DNA of 64,000 bases from Undibacterium parvum. GTDB lineage: Bacteria > Pseudomonadota > Gammaproteobacteria > Burkholderiales > Burkholderiaceae_D. A model generated the notes under the pieces. The model was not told the origin of the DNA and made no database searches. It worked only from the letters and a program-made list of their open reading frames with translations. This document shows, one piece after another, positions 9,317 to 18,940 of the stretch. The stretch's first letter is position 1. Every line of letters begins with the position of its first letter. The stretch covers positions 2,728,001 to 2,792,000 of the forward strand of contig NZ_CP034464.1 in NCBI RefSeq assembly GCF_003955735.1, read 5' to 3'. The translations under genes and the position numbers were made by a program.

Positions 9317-9517
9317 TTAGCGAATTCCGGTTGGCTGTATTAAACCGAAATAATGAGCGATCAAGATCAATGCAAAAAGAGCGATGGAAAATCCCACGCG
9401 AAAGGCCAATGCCTTCACCGTACGATTGCTTCGACCTTTGTCTTTCATCATATACACCAAGGCCGAGCCTAGGCTAATGAAAATAAGTAAAAAAGCGATT
9501 GCCACAAGAATTTTCAT
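9317..9517 (-). CDS. DUF2909 (twin transmembrane) protein
   Basis: 66 residues with two membrane helices (about 3-23 and 41-60) joined by a basic loop KDKGRSNRTVKALAFRVG. This is the DUF2909/twin-transmembrane family, regularly found beside surf1 in betaproteobacterial cox regions. Function is unknown. It is divergent from surf1, its start lying only 32 bases from the surf1 start, so the two promoters overlap. Confidence 0.85.
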   Translation of the reverse strand: MKILVAIAFLLIFISLGSALVYMMKDKGRSNRTVKALAFRVGFSIALFALILIAHYFGLIQPTGIR

Positions 9518-9549
9518 ACCCTAAGCCTAAACAGAAAACCTCTATTGTA

Positions 9550-10266
9550 ATGCCATATTCCTTCCGCTTTCGCCTGATTCCTACGATACTCACAGTCGCG
9601 CTGTGCGCATTGGGAATAACTCTGGGGCAATGGCAAACTAGTCGTGCATTAGAGAAAGAGGTGATCGCATCTGCTATGATTGCACGTGCCAGTTTAGCCC
9701 CTTTAACTGCGCAAGAATTAAGTGCTAGTAGCGCTGATCTAGCATTTAGACGCGCATCTGTAAGTGGCGAGTTTGTTGCGGCTTGGCCTCTGTATTTAGA
9801 TAATCGTCCGCTACATGGAGTGGCAGGTTTTTATGTGATGATGCCATTTAAAGTTGCGGGTAGTGATAGGCATATTTTGGTGGCACGCGGATGGCAGCCA
9901 AGAAACCCGAATATTCGTACCCAAATGCCCATGTTGAAAACGCCAGCGGGGGCTATCCAACTCGATGGGGTGGTGAGAGTTGGCATCGATAAAGTGATGC
10001 AATTGGGTCAGGCTACGGCTTTCACGCCAGGCGCTATTACCCAAAACATGACAGCGCAAGGCGTGGCGCAACAGTCTGGTTTAAAAATGTTTGATTTCGT
10101 GCTTGAACAAACTTCTGCCTCGGTAGATGGCTTGCAGCGCGATTGGCCACTACCTTCCGCGGGCGCTGATAAGCACCGTGCCTATGCCTTTCAATGGTAT
10201 GCGCTATCTTTGATGGCAGCCATTTTTTTTGTTGTAACAGGATTTCGTCGTGGAAAAAATAGATAA
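9550..10266 (+). CDS. SURF1 family cytochrome oxidase biogenesis protein
   Basis: About 238 residues from ATG 9550. An upstream in-frame start at 9499 would run into the divergent DUF2909 gene and is unlikely. SURF1 layout is present: an N-terminal membrane helix (about 10-28) followed by LGQWQTSRALEKE, the periplasmic domain with PLYLDNRPLHGVAGFYVMMPF and VARGW, and a C-terminal helix preceded by RAYAFQWYAL. SURF1 helps place haem a in subunit I. Its end overlaps the next gene by 17 bases. Confidence 0.9.
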   Translation: MPYSFRFRLIPTILTVALCALGITLGQWQTSRALEKEVIASAMIARASLAPLTAQELSASSADLAFRRASVSGEFVAAWPLYLDNRPLHGVAGFYVMMPFKVAGSDRHILVARGWQPRNPNIRTQMPMLKTPAGAIQLDGVVRVGIDKVMQLGQATAFTPGAITQNMTAQGVAQQSGLKMFDFVLEQTSASVDGLQRDWPLPSAGADKHRAYAFQWYALSLMAAIFFVVTGFRRGKNR

Positions 10267-10843
10267 AAGAACTTCATCTGGTCGTTGGAAATTATTCGCA
10301 GTCTTGGCCGTCTGCGCTGCACCCATGCTGCTTTCCTACCTGACTTATTACGTCATCAAGCCCGATGGCCGCACCAATTACGGAACCATACTCGATCCGC
10401 GGCTTTACCCTCTGCCTCAATTAGGTGGGACTCTTTTGGGTGGTGAGGCTAAGGAACTTGATGCATATAAAGGGAAGTGGATCATGCTGCAAGTTGATAG
10501 CGGTTCATGCACACAGGCCTGTGAGAAAAAAATGCTCGACATGCGTCAATTGCGCTTAATGCAGGGTAAAGAAATGGATCGCGTGGAACGCGTCTGGTTG
10601 ATTAACGATGCGCAAGCGGTCGATACAGTGCTGATGCGTACATTTGATGGTACTCACATGATTAGAGTGGATGCGAATGCGCTAAAAAAATGGCTGCCTA
10701 GTGAAGATAATACGCAAGTAAATGAGCATATATTTATGATAGACCCACTTGGGAATTTGATGCTGCGCTTTCCAAAAGATGCAGATCCTCAAAAAATGAA
10801 AAAAGATATTTCTAAACTATTAAAAGCGTCGGCAATAGGTTAG
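10250..10843 (+). CDS. SCO-like thioredoxin-fold membrane protein of the cox cluster
   Basis: 197 residues starting at a GTG inside the end of surf1. One membrane helix (about 13-34) leads to a periplasmic domain with C87 and C91 spaced CxxxC (SCTQACEKK) and a His (H160) just before IFMIDPLGNLMLRF. That is the same CxxxC...H layout as the SCO copper-binding site (compare C73/C77/H162 in the gene at 12813), although overall similarity is low. Homologues in this order are often mislabelled as oxidase subunit I. A copper or thiol-redox role in CuA assembly is inferred. Confidence 0.75.
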   Translation: MEKIDKRTSSGRWKLFAVLAVCAAPMLLSYLTYYVIKPDGRTNYGTILDPRLYPLPQLGGTLLGGEAKELDAYKGKWIMLQVDSGSCTQACEKKMLDMRQLRLMQGKEMDRVERVWLINDAQAVDTVLMRTFDGTHMIRVDANALKKWLPSEDNTQVNEHIFMIDPLGNLMLRFPKDADPQKMKKDISKLLKASAIG

Positions 10844-10857
10844 GCTAGGTTAAATTT

Positions 10858-11919
10858 ATGTGGGTACAACTTCTCATCACTGCGCTGTTAGTCGCATTGC
10901 TACCACTGTCTTTGGTTTGGGTTTCCGATGATGCTGACAAATATCGAAAACTAATTGGCGTGACCTTATTTTTGACTCTGGATTTGATAATTTTTGGTGC
11001 ATTTACCAGATTAACCGATTCCGGTTTAGGTTGCCCCGATTGGCCAGGATGCTATGGACAGGCGAACCCTTGGCAGTCTTTGAGTGCGATACAGTCGGCC
11101 CAGGCTTTAATGCCACACGGTCCCGTTACTGTACAAAAAGCCTGGATAGAAATGACACATCGCTATCTGGCCATGTGTGTTGGTGTGCTTATCGTAGCGC
11201 AGATGATCATATCTTGGTGGCGTCGAAGTAAGTTAAAACACAGCCCCTGGTTAGCGACCGGACTATTTTTCTTTGTCTGCCTGCAAGGCGCTTTTGGGGC
11301 ATGGACAGTAACGCTTAAACTGCAACCTGTGATTGTCACTATACATCTACTCTTGGGCATGGGATTGTTAGCTTTACTCACTTGGGCCTGGGTGCGTGAG
11401 GGATCGAATACTCTTACTCAGTATGCCAAGCAGAATCTGACTGGCATTGCGACTTTCGCATTGGTTTTGCTGTTCTTACAGATCGCGCTAGGCGGTTGGG
11501 TGAGCACTAACTACGCGGCTTTAGCCTGTCATGATTACCCACTTTGCAATGGAGAGTTGATCCCGGAATTGGATTTTTCGCACGCTTTTAGCCTATGGCG
11601 GCAGTTAGGGCAAACCACGAGTGGAGAATTTTTACCATTTTCGGCCTTAGTTGCAATTCAATGGGTACACCGTAGTTTTGCTTGGCTAGTCGTGTTTGTG
11701 ATACTTTATCTGGCCTATCTAGTTAAAAAAATAGGTGTGGCAAGCAATCTCGCCAAAGCTCTATTTATTCTCATTTTTCTGCAATTGCTAAGTGGCGCTT
11801 CGACAGTGTTTTTTTCCTGGCCTTTGTTGATTGCCGTAATCCATAATGCTGGAGCGGCTTTGCTCGTGCTTTTGCTGTGCATGTTAAACTACCGAGTTCG
11901 GCACGCTGCAACCCCTTGA
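10858..11919 (+). CDS. ctaA: Haem A synthase CtaA (COX15)
   Basis: 353 residues, eight membrane helices in two similar four-helix halves. Conserved features include GAFTRLTDSGLGCPDWPGCYG near 42-62, EMTHRYLAM and VHRSFAW with the haem-binding histidines, and ALACHDYPLCNGELIPELDF in the second half. It oxidises the C8 methyl of haem O to the formyl of haem A. It lies 14 bases after the SCO-like gene and 6 bases before ctaB. Confidence 0.96.
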   Translation: MWVQLLITALLVALLPLSLVWVSDDADKYRKLIGVTLFLTLDLIIFGAFTRLTDSGLGCPDWPGCYGQANPWQSLSAIQSAQALMPHGPVTVQKAWIEMTHRYLAMCVGVLIVAQMIISWWRRSKLKHSPWLATGLFFFVCLQGAFGAWTVTLKLQPVIVTIHLLLGMGLLALLTWAWVREGSNTLTQYAKQNLTGIATFALVLLFLQIALGGWVSTNYAALACHDYPLCNGELIPELDFSHAFSLWRQLGQTTSGEFLPFSALVAIQWVHRSFAWLVVFVILYLAYLVKKIGVASNLAKALFILIFLQLLSGASTVFFSWPLLIAVIHNAGAALLVLLLCMLNYRVRHAATP

Positions 11920-11925
11920 TTTTTC

Positions 11926-12810
11926 ATGACAACTTTGAGTATTTCTAATAACCGTTTTGCGCAATATATGGCGCTGACTAAACCGCGCGTTACGCAGCTC
12001 GCCGTCTTCTGCGCCATTATTGGAATGTTTTTGGCGACACCAGATTTTCCAGACTGGCGCGTTATGCTTGCCGCCACCGTTGGTATCTGGTTGCTGGCTG
12101 GAGCAGCTTTCGCTATCAATTGTCTGATAGAGCGTGAAATTGATTCCCGAATGGCGAGGACTGCGCGGCGGGCAAGTGCCAGCGGAGAAATTACCGAGTC
12201 TCAAATTCTGGTATTTTCTTGTGCGATAGGCGGTGCTGGCATGTGGGTTTTATATCAGTTCGTCAATCCTCTGACGATGTGGCTAACCTTCGCCACTTTT
12301 GTTGGTTACGCTTTGATTTACACCATAGTTTTAAAACCGGCAACGCCTCAAAATATCGTGATCGGTGGACTTTCCGGTGCGATGCCTCCTGCATTAGGTT
12401 GGGCTGCGATTGCCAACGATGTTCCTATGCAAGCTTGGCTGCTGGTGCTAATTATCTTTATCTGGACTCCGCCACATTTTTGGGCTTTGGCAATGTATCG
12501 ACGCGATGATTATGCTAAATCTGGCTTGCCTATGCTGCCGATTACACATGGTCTGGAGTTCACCCGCTTTCATGTCTGGCTGTATACCATCGCATTATTT
12601 GCCACTACGATGTTGCCGTATGCTGTGCATATGAGCGGTCTGATTTATCTGATCAGTGCGGTAATACTTGGGATTATGTTTCTTTGGTATGCATGGCGCA
12701 TCTACCGTCACTACGACGACATACTCGCAAGAAAGACCTTTACTTTCTCTATCATCTACTTGTCTTTGCTGTTTCTGGCCTTGCTGGTCGATCACTATAT
12801 TAAATTGTAA
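11926..12810 (+). CDS. ctaB: Protohaem IX farnesyltransferase CtaB
   Basis: 294 residues, a polytopic UbiA-family prenyltransferase. The first prenyl-diphosphate motif is [19 protein letters not shown], with the conserved acidic residues, and the second region follows [22 protein letters not shown] near the N-terminus is a family signature. It makes haem O from protohaem, the substrate of CtaA next door. It has a 6-base gap from ctaA and 2 bases to the SCO gene, so they are clearly one operon. Confidence 0.96.
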   Translation: MTTLSISNNRFAQYMALTKPRVTQLAVFCAIIGMFLATPDFPDWRVMLAATVGIWLLAGAAFAINCLIEREIDSRMARTARRASASGEITESQILVFSCAIGGAGMWVLYQFVNPLTMWLTFATFVGYALIYTIVLKPATPQNIVIGGLSGAMPPALGWAAIANDVPMQAWLLVLIIFIWTPPHFWALAMYRRDDYAKSGLPMLPITHGLEFTRFHVWLYTIALFATTMLPYAVHMSGLIYLISAVILGIMFLWYAWRIYRHYDDILARKTFTFSIIYLSLLFLALLVDHYIKL

Positions 12811-12812
12811 AA

Positions 12813-13406
12813 ATGATGATGCACTTGCCCAAGCAATTTAGATTGTTCTGTCTGTCTTTCATATTGTGTTTGACCTCGTGTTCGAATTCTAACGATAAGT
12901 TTATTAACACCGACCTGACAGGCTTGGATTACGCCAAAAATTTCGAGCTGACTGACCACAACGGTAAGACTCGCACCTTGCTCGATTTCAAAGGAAAAGC
13001 CGTCGTTATTTTCTTTGGCTATACGCAGTGTCCGGACGTCTGCCCAACCACCATGGTAGAGATGGCGAATGTGATGAAGCAAATGGATACTTTAGCTGAA
13101 AAGGTGCAGGTATTGTTCGTCACCGTGGATCCTGAGCGCGATACGCAGGCCTTGCTGGCGGCTTATGTACCAAATTTCGATACACGTTTTCTGGGTTTAT
13201 ACGGCGACCCGGCCGCGACTGCTAAAGTAGCCAAGGATTTTAAAGTCTTTTATCAAAAAGCACCTGGCAAGACAGCCGACTCTTACACTATGGATCATAC
13301 TGCTGGCAGTTACGTGTTTGATCCTGAAGGTAGGATTCGATTATTTGTGCGGCATGGACAAGGTGCCGAGCCTATCGTCCACGATCTTAAAATTTTATTA
13401 AAGTAG
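12813..13406 (+). CDS. SCO1/SenC copper chaperone, lipoprotein
   Basis: 197 residues. The N-terminal signal ends in the lipobox LTSC (lipidated Cys at 23), so the protein is a membrane-anchored lipoprotein. The thioredoxin-like domain has the copper site C73 and C77 in CPDVCPTT, and H162 in MDHTAGSYVFDP. SCO proteins load or reduce the CuA centre of subunit II. It is last in the surf1-ctaA-ctaB run. An 18-bp palindrome and a terminator follow. Confidence 0.95.
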   Translation: MMMHLPKQFRLFCLSFILCLTSCSNSNDKFINTDLTGLDYAKNFELTDHNGKTRTLLDFKGKAVVIFFGYTQCPDVCPTTMVEMANVMKQMDTLAEKVQVLFVTVDPERDTQALLAAYVPNFDTRFLGLYGDPAATAKVAKDFKVFYQKAPGKTADSYTMDHTAGSYVFDPEGRIRLFVRHGQGAEPIVHDLKILLK

Positions 13407-13421
13407 TGTACCGCGAGTATC

Positions 13422-13439
13422 TTCAGATTTAAATCTGAA
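13422..13439. repeat. Perfect 18-bp palindrome after SCO
   Basis: TTCAGATTTAAATCTGAA lies 15 bases after the SCO stop and just before the intrinsic terminator. It could add to 3'-end structure or be a protein site; nothing else supports either. Confidence 0.6.
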
Positions 13440-13444
13440 CCAAT

Positions 13445-13476
13445 AAAAAATGGCGCCAGATTGGCGCCATTTTTTT
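13445..13476. terminator. Bidirectional intrinsic terminator between SCO and rpoH
   Basis: AATGGCGCCA, loop GAT, TGGCGCCATT, with an A-run before and T-run after. It serves the convergent SCO and rpoH transcripts. Confidence 0.9.
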
Positions 13477-13489
13477 GTATGCTTTTAGC

Positions 13490-14389
13490 TTATGCGTAAG
13501 CAGCTAAGGCAGATTTCATTTTCTTTAATGCCGCACTTTCGATCTGGCGGATACGTTCAGCCGAAACGCCATATTCGCTAGCCAATTCGTGCAAAGTCGC
13601 ACCGGAACCATCGTCGTTCTGTAGCCAGCGTGACTCTATGATATGGCGTGAACGCGCATCTAATTTGGACAGCGCAGTTTCCAAACCTTCGCTTTGCAAT
13701 TTGTCGTAGCGCTGCGCTTCTATCACATGAGTCGGTTCGTCTACTTCTGTCTTCAGATAGGCGATAGGCGCAAATTTATCATCTTCATCATCGCTTTGTG
13801 AGTCCATCGCGATATCGCGACCAGACAAACGCATTTCCATCTCTATGACTTCTTCGCGCTTGACGTCGAGTTTCTTGGCGAGCGATTCGATTTGTGCCTG
13901 CGACATAGAGTCCAGACCTTCTTTATGGCTACGCAGATTAAAGAACAGTTTGCGCTGAGCTTTAGTGGTCGCTACCTTAACTAGGCGCCAATTTTTGAGG
14001 ATGTACTCATGCATTTCGGCTTTAATCCAATGCATGGCGTACGAGACTAAACGCACCCCCTGATCAGGATCGAAACGCTTGACTGCTTTCATCAAACCGA
14101 TATTGCCTTCTTGAATCAAGTCTGCATGTGGCAAGCCGTAGCCAAGATATCCACGCGCGATAGAAACAACCAAACGCAAGTGTGACATAACCAATTGTTG
14201 CGCGGCATTGAGATCATTATTCTCACGCAATTGTTTGGCTAAATCCATCTCTTGCTCATGCGTCAGCATAGGCAGGCGATTTACCGCAGAAATATAGGCG
14301 TCAATATTTCCGAGCGTGCCGCTAAAACCCAATGCCAGAGCTGTGTTGCTCGAAAACGGCGTAATGGTTTGTGTCGATGAATAAGTCAT
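13490..14389 (-). CDS. rpoH: RNA polymerase heat-shock sigma factor (sigma-32)
   Basis: 299 residues with all sigma-70 family regions: region 2 (HLRLVVSIARGY, DLIQEGNIGLMKAVKRFDP, SYAMHWIKAEM) and region 4 (ATLHELASEYGVSAERIRQIE). The RpoH box QRKLFFNLR (145-153), diagnostic of sigma-32, is intact. It directs core polymerase to heat-shock promoters. Upstream is an exact CIRCE operator (14469-14495), so HrcA repression of rpoH is expected, unlike in E. coli. ftsX, E and Y lie upstream on the same strand, separated by 264 bases with their own promoter signals. Confidence 0.97.
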   Translation of the reverse strand: MTYSSTQTITPFSSNTALALGFSGTLGNIDAYISAVNRLPMLTHEQEMDLAKQLRENNDLNAAQQLVMSHLRLVVSIARGYLGYGLPHADLIQEGNIGLMKAVKRFDPDQGVRLVSYAMHWIKAEMHEYILKNWRLVKVATTKAQRKLFFNLRSHKEGLDSMSQAQIESLAKKLDVKREEVIEMEMRLSGRDIAMDSQSDDEDDKFAPIAYLKTEVDEPTHVIEAQRYDKLQSEGLETALSKLDARSRHIIESRWLQNDDGSGATLHELASEYGVSAERIRQIESAALKKMKSALAAYA

Positions 14390-14468
14390 TCTTCCTCCAG
14401 ATTTGCTGCCAGTCGCTTGCTATTAATAAATAAAACAGTGCTAAGGGCGATCACTTCAATTTCATATA

Positions 14469-14495
14469 TTAGCACTCTCTGAGCTTGAGTGCTAA
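14469..14495 (-). promoter_or_regulatory. CIRCE operator (HrcA site) upstream of rpoH
   Basis: TTAGCACTC (14469-14477), nine bases, GAGTGCTAA (14487-14495) is an exact match to the CIRCE consensus, the inverted repeat bound by HrcA. It lies 80 bases before the rpoH start codon, at or just downstream of a candidate promoter. Two further AGTGCTAA half sites occur at 14437-14444 and 14526-14533. Confidence 0.9.
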
Positions 14496-14523
14496 TAACC
14501 TCTATTTATATCGAAAGTGTCAA
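14495..14523 (-). promoter_or_regulatory. Candidate rpoH promoter
   Basis: On the reverse strand, TTGACA (14523-14518) is followed after 17 bases by GGTTAT (14500-14495), a good -35 with a weaker -10. Transcription would start within the CIRCE element, the usual position for HrcA repression. A second possibility uses TAATAT just after the CIRCE as -10. Confidence 0.5.
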
Positions 14524-14653
14524 AAAGTGCTAACAAATTATATTGCTTATTAATCAATTAACTCTGTTGAATTATAGAAGTTAGAGCGCATTCCACGGTA
14601 AAAGTTGCAGAAATTATTGAGAAAGATCAAATAAACGGAGTATTTATTGAGGA

Positions 14654-15574
14654 CTAAAAGTTTGAAATTCGTGCAAGTTGACGTCTTACCGAGAAAAAAG
14701 CACCGAACAAGCCTAAGCACATACTGGCCGCCAGTAATAATAAGCTGGGGATGATACCTAAGGGTGTCAAATGAAATTCAGAAGCGTAGAGCTTGGCAAA
14801 ATCAGCAATTGCCAGGTTCAGTGGCCGCAAAGCCAAAGCAATTAGCGCTAAGGCTGCGCTACCTGCCAGTAAGCCAAGCAGGGCGCCGGTGTAGTAATAG
14901 GGTTTGTGTATAAAACTATTGCTGGCACCCAAAAGGCGGGCAATTGAAATCTCTGCCTGATGCGACATGACTTGCAGGCGGGTCGCGTTAAAGATCACCA
15001 CCACCACTACCATGGCTAAGGTGATCGCCAAAAATAGCAAAAACATTTGCAATACCTGGACTAGGGCGGCGAGCCGTTTCACCCATGCAGAGTCAACTTG
15101 TACGACATCGACGTTTGGTAGTAACTGTAAACGCGCAACCAGAGTATCGACTTTGTCTGCATCCGCATTCGCGAGCGATAACACATACGCGTCTGGTAGC
15201 GGATTACCCCCTAGGGTTGCCAAGACCTCAGCCAAGCTGGATGTTTCTTCCATGGCTGCCAAGGCCTTGTCTTTGGTAATGAAATTGAGTTTGGCTGAAA
15301 CATTCGCTGCTTTCAACATGCTCTTGATCGTAATTGAAAGTGCGGTGGCTTCCGAGCGTGGAGTTGTTGGTAGTAAAAAAATGCTGATCTCTGGCTCTAT
15401 GGATAATTGAGCGGAAACTGGGCGAATATTTTCTATCAGCGTCAGACCGGCTATCGGTAGTGCGAGCGCGATGGCAACAACCAGAGTATTAAAGAGAAAA
15501 TTTCCTGGGCTAGAGCGTAAATGTGAGAGCGCGCTTGTGATCGCGGAAAGGTGTAGGCGTAACCAGCTAGTCAT
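14654..15574 (-). CDS. ftsX: Cell division ABC transporter permease-like protein FtsX
   Basis: 306 residues: a cytoplasmic N-terminus, a first membrane helix (about 28-48), a periplasmic domain (about 50-170), and three more helices in the C-terminal half, the standard FtsX topology. With FtsE it couples the divisome to periplasmic amidase activation. The gene is 17 bases after ftsE in the ftsY-ftsE-ftsX order, and rpoH follows, as in many proteobacteria. Confidence 0.95.
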   Translation of the reverse strand: MTSWLRLHLSAITSALSHLRSSPGNFLFNTLVVAIALALPIAGLTLIENIRPVSAQLSIEPEISIFLLPTTPRSEATALSITIKSMLKAANVSAKLNFITKDKALAAMEETSSLAEVLATLGGNPLPDAYVLSLANADADKVDTLVARLQLLPNVDVVQVDSAWVKRLAALVQVLQMFLLFLAITLAMVVVVVIFNATRLQVMSHQAEISIARLLGASNSFIHKPYYYTGALLGLLAGSAALALIALALRPLNLAIADFAKLYASEFHLTPLGIIPSLLLLAASMCLGLFGAFFSVRRQLARISNF

Positions 15575-15591
15575 AATGTGTCCTTAACCGG

Positions 15592-16266
15592 CTAGGCGGC
15601 TAGTGCAGATGTCCAAGAGTCGCTGATTGCTCCCTTGCTGAGATAGATAACACGACTAGCTTGCTCAAGTAATTGCTCATCGTGGCTGGAAATAATACAG
15701 GTCACGCCAGCGCTCTGGAATGCTTTGAGCGCGTTGACTACTTTGTTGGCATTGTCTTTGTCGAGAAAGGCAGTAGGCTCGTCGGCCAAAATAATACGCG
15801 GGCGATTGACGATGGCGCGTGCAATCGCGACGCGCTGCTGTTCGCCGCCTGAAAGTGTCAAAGGGCGCGCTTCTGCTTTGTCAGATAAGTTGACTTTTTC
15901 CAAGGCTGCTCTGGCACGAATCTCCGCTTCGCTGCTAGCCGCTCCGGCGACGATCAAAGGTAGCATGACATTGGCCAGTACGCTGCGGTCCAACAGCAAG
16001 CCTTGGCCTTGCAGTATTAAGCCCAGTTTGCGCCGATAAAATGGCAGGCTACTGGCATTAAGTTTACTGACATCTTGTCCATGCACGCTGACGATGCCAC
16101 TACTAGGGCGTTCTACTCCAGCGATCAATTTCAATAGACTGGATTTCCCCGCGCCAGAGGGGCCGGCTAAAAAAATTAATTCACCATCGGCAATCGTGAG
16201 TGAAATATCGCGCAAAGCAAATACACCTTGCGTGTACTCTTTGGTAACGTTTTTAAATTCGATCAT
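15592..16266 (-). CDS. ftsE: Cell division ATP-binding protein FtsE
   Basis: 224 residues, a complete ABC ATPase: Walker A GPSGAGKSS, signature LSGGEQQRVAIARA, Walker B IILADEPTAFLD and the H-loop SSHDE. It begins MIEFKNVTKEY, as typical FtsE does. It partners FtsX at the septum. It is 18 bases after ftsY, so co-transcribed. Confidence 0.96.
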   Translation of the reverse strand: MIEFKNVTKEYTQGVFALRDISLTIADGELIFLAGPSGAGKSSLLKLIAGVERPSSGIVSVHGQDVSKLNASSLPFYRRKLGLILQGQGLLLDRSVLANVMLPLIVAGAASSEAEIRARAALEKVNLSDKAEARPLTLSGGEQQRVAIARAIVNRPRIILADEPTAFLDKDNANKVVNALKAFQSAGVTCIISSHDEQLLEQASRVIYLSKGAISDSWTSALAA

Positions 16267-16284
16267 GATTTTGAATGAAAGCGA

Positions 16285-17298
16285 TTAATCAAATAAGGCA
16301 TCCACAAATTCTTGCGCATTAAAGGCTTGTAAATCTTCTATCTGTTCCCCGATGCCAATAAAATACACAGGAATAGGATGGCTTTTCGCAATCGCAGCTA
16401 GCACGCCACCTTTGGCAGTGCCATCGAGTTTGGTGATGATCAAGCCAGTTAAATTCAACGCCGCATCAAAAGCCTTGACTTGTGCCAGGGCGTTTTGCCC
16501 GGTGTTGCCATCGATCACCAGAAGGATCTCTTGCGGGGCACCATCCATGCCTTTGCCTATCACACGCTTGATTTTTTTAAGCTCTTCCATCAGGTGTAAT
16601 TGAGTAGGTAGGCGGCCTGCGGTGTCGACCATCACGACGTTAGTGCCACGCGCCTTGGCCGATGCTACCGCATCAAAGGCGACTGCCGCCGGATCCCCGG
16701 ATTCCTGGGAAATCACGGTGATATTGTTTCTCTCGCCCCAAATCGTGAGCTGCTCACGTGCCGCAGCGCGAAAGGTGTCACCGGCCGCCAGCAAGACCGA
16801 TTGTTGATGGTTCTGCAAATGTTTGGCTAGCTTACCGATGGTGGTGGTTTTTCCGGCGCCATTGACACCCGAGATCATCATTACCAGCGGCTGATGCCGG
16901 CCTAGCTCTAAAGGTTTTTGCAGCGGCCTGAGTAATTCGAGCAGCAGCATTTTTAATGCGGTCTTGACCTGTTCAGCTTCGGTCAGCTTTTCTTCTTTGA
17001 CTTTTTTCTTGAGGCCATTCAATAAGAACTGAGTCGCTTCAACGCCTGCGTCTGAGATTAATAATGCGGTTTCCAGTTCATCGTACAAATCGTCATCGAT
17101 TTTTGCACCGACAAACAAAGTGGTCAGGCTAGACGAGGTTTTGGATAGACCGGCCTTGAGTCGGCTTAACCAAGACGGTTTGTCGAGCGCCGCTGCTGGT
17201 GCGGCAAGCGGCTCGGCAGTCGTTAAGTTGAGGGCAGGAGTCGCTTCTGCGGGAGAAGTCGGCTCATCTTTGGGTTTTTTCTTAAAAAAGCTAAACAT
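16285..17298 (-). CDS. ftsY: Signal recognition particle receptor FtsY
   Basis: 337 residues. A charged/Ala-rich A domain (about 1-45) is followed by the helical N domain and the SRP GTPase G domain with G1 GVNGAGKTTTIGKLA, DTAGRLPTQ and TKLDGTAKGG. It docks SRP-ribosome complexes at the membrane and hydrolyses GTP with Ffh. It is first of the ftsYEX set and divergent from rsmD, about 100 bases apart. Confidence 0.97.
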   Translation of the reverse strand: MFSFFKKKPKDEPTSPAEATPALNLTTAEPLAAPAAALDKPSWLSRLKAGLSKTSSSLTTLFVGAKIDDDLYDELETALLISDAGVEATQFLLNGLKKKVKEEKLTEAEQVKTALKMLLLELLRPLQKPLELGRHQPLVMMISGVNGAGKTTTIGKLAKHLQNHQQSVLLAAGDTFRAAAREQLTIWGERNNITVISQESGDPAAVAFDAVASAKARGTNVVMVDTAGRLPTQLHLMEELKKIKRVIGKGMDGAPQEILLVIDGNTGQNALAQVKAFDAALNLTGLIITKLDGTAKGGVLAAIAKSHPIPVYFIGIGEQIEDLQAFNAQEFVDALFD

Positions 17299-17400
17299 CG
17301 AGGATTTCGTTAGTTGCAGTGAGTACAGGTTAGAATGCTGCCATTCTAACAGACCCCTGTTGGTAATTTTGACTCACATTTCCAACTAGTTGCTCGCTCT

Positions 17401-18060
17401 ATGAAAACCAACAACAAAAAAACACCTGTGCCTAGTCGTCCATCTCATCAAGTCAGGATCATCGCTGGTCGCTGGAAGCGCACGCCCCTGAACGTGATTG
17501 TGGCTGATGGCTTGCGTCCTACGCCGGATCGTGTGCGTGAGACTGTGTTTAATTGGTTGAATTTTTTATTGCCTGGCGGCTGGCAAGACTTGCGCTGTCT
17601 GGATTTGTTTGCTGGTAGCGGCGCCTTGGGTTTCGAGGCTGCCAGTCGTGGTGCCGCCCAAGTCACTATGGTCGAATCTCACACCCCCGCATTTAAACAG
17701 TTGGAGCAAGTTAAGCAGAAGTTGGCGGCTGATGAGCTCGTGTTGCTGCGTGCCGATGCTTTAACCGTAGCTGCCGGAATGGCCGTGCGTCAGCAAACTA
17801 TGGATGTAATTTTCCTGGATCCACCATTCGGCTTGGGTATACTGCAGAAAATATTACCTATTTGCGCGCACTTGCTCACGCAAAATGGCTTACTGTACGT
17901 AGAAGCAGAGCACAGTTTACTCATCGATGACAAGCTGCAAGAAGTACCCGATTACTTGCTTGGGTGGAATGTTATTCGCGCCGATCAAGCGGGTGCTGTG
18001 TATTTTCACATACTGCAACGCAGCAATTTGGTGCGTGATTTGCCAGAAAATCAGGCATAA
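17401..18060 (+). CDS. rsmD: 16S rRNA (guanine(966)-N2)-methyltransferase RsmD
   Basis: 219 residues. RsmD signatures: RIIAGRWKRTPL at the N-terminus, GLRPTPDRVRETVFNWL, SAM motif LDLFAGSGALGFEAASRGA and catalytic FLDPPFG (the DPPF/Y motif of N2-guanine methyltransferases). It methylates G966 of 16S rRNA. It is divergent from ftsY and 54 bases before coaD. Confidence 0.95.
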   Translation: MKTNNKKTPVPSRPSHQVRIIAGRWKRTPLNVIVADGLRPTPDRVRETVFNWLNFLLPGGWQDLRCLDLFAGSGALGFEAASRGAAQVTMVESHTPAFKQLEQVKQKLAADELVLLRADALTVAAGMAVRQQTMDVIFLDPPFGLGILQKILPICAHLLTQNGLLYVEAEHSLLIDDKLQEVPDYLLGWNVIRADQAGAVYFHILQRSNLVRDLPENQA

Positions 18061-18114
18061 TGCCCGCTCGTCGTGGTGCATATTCAAATTTGAGTAGTGA
18101 TTAAGGGAGTAAAG

Positions 18115-18938
<824 letters not shown>

Positions 18939-18940
18939 TT

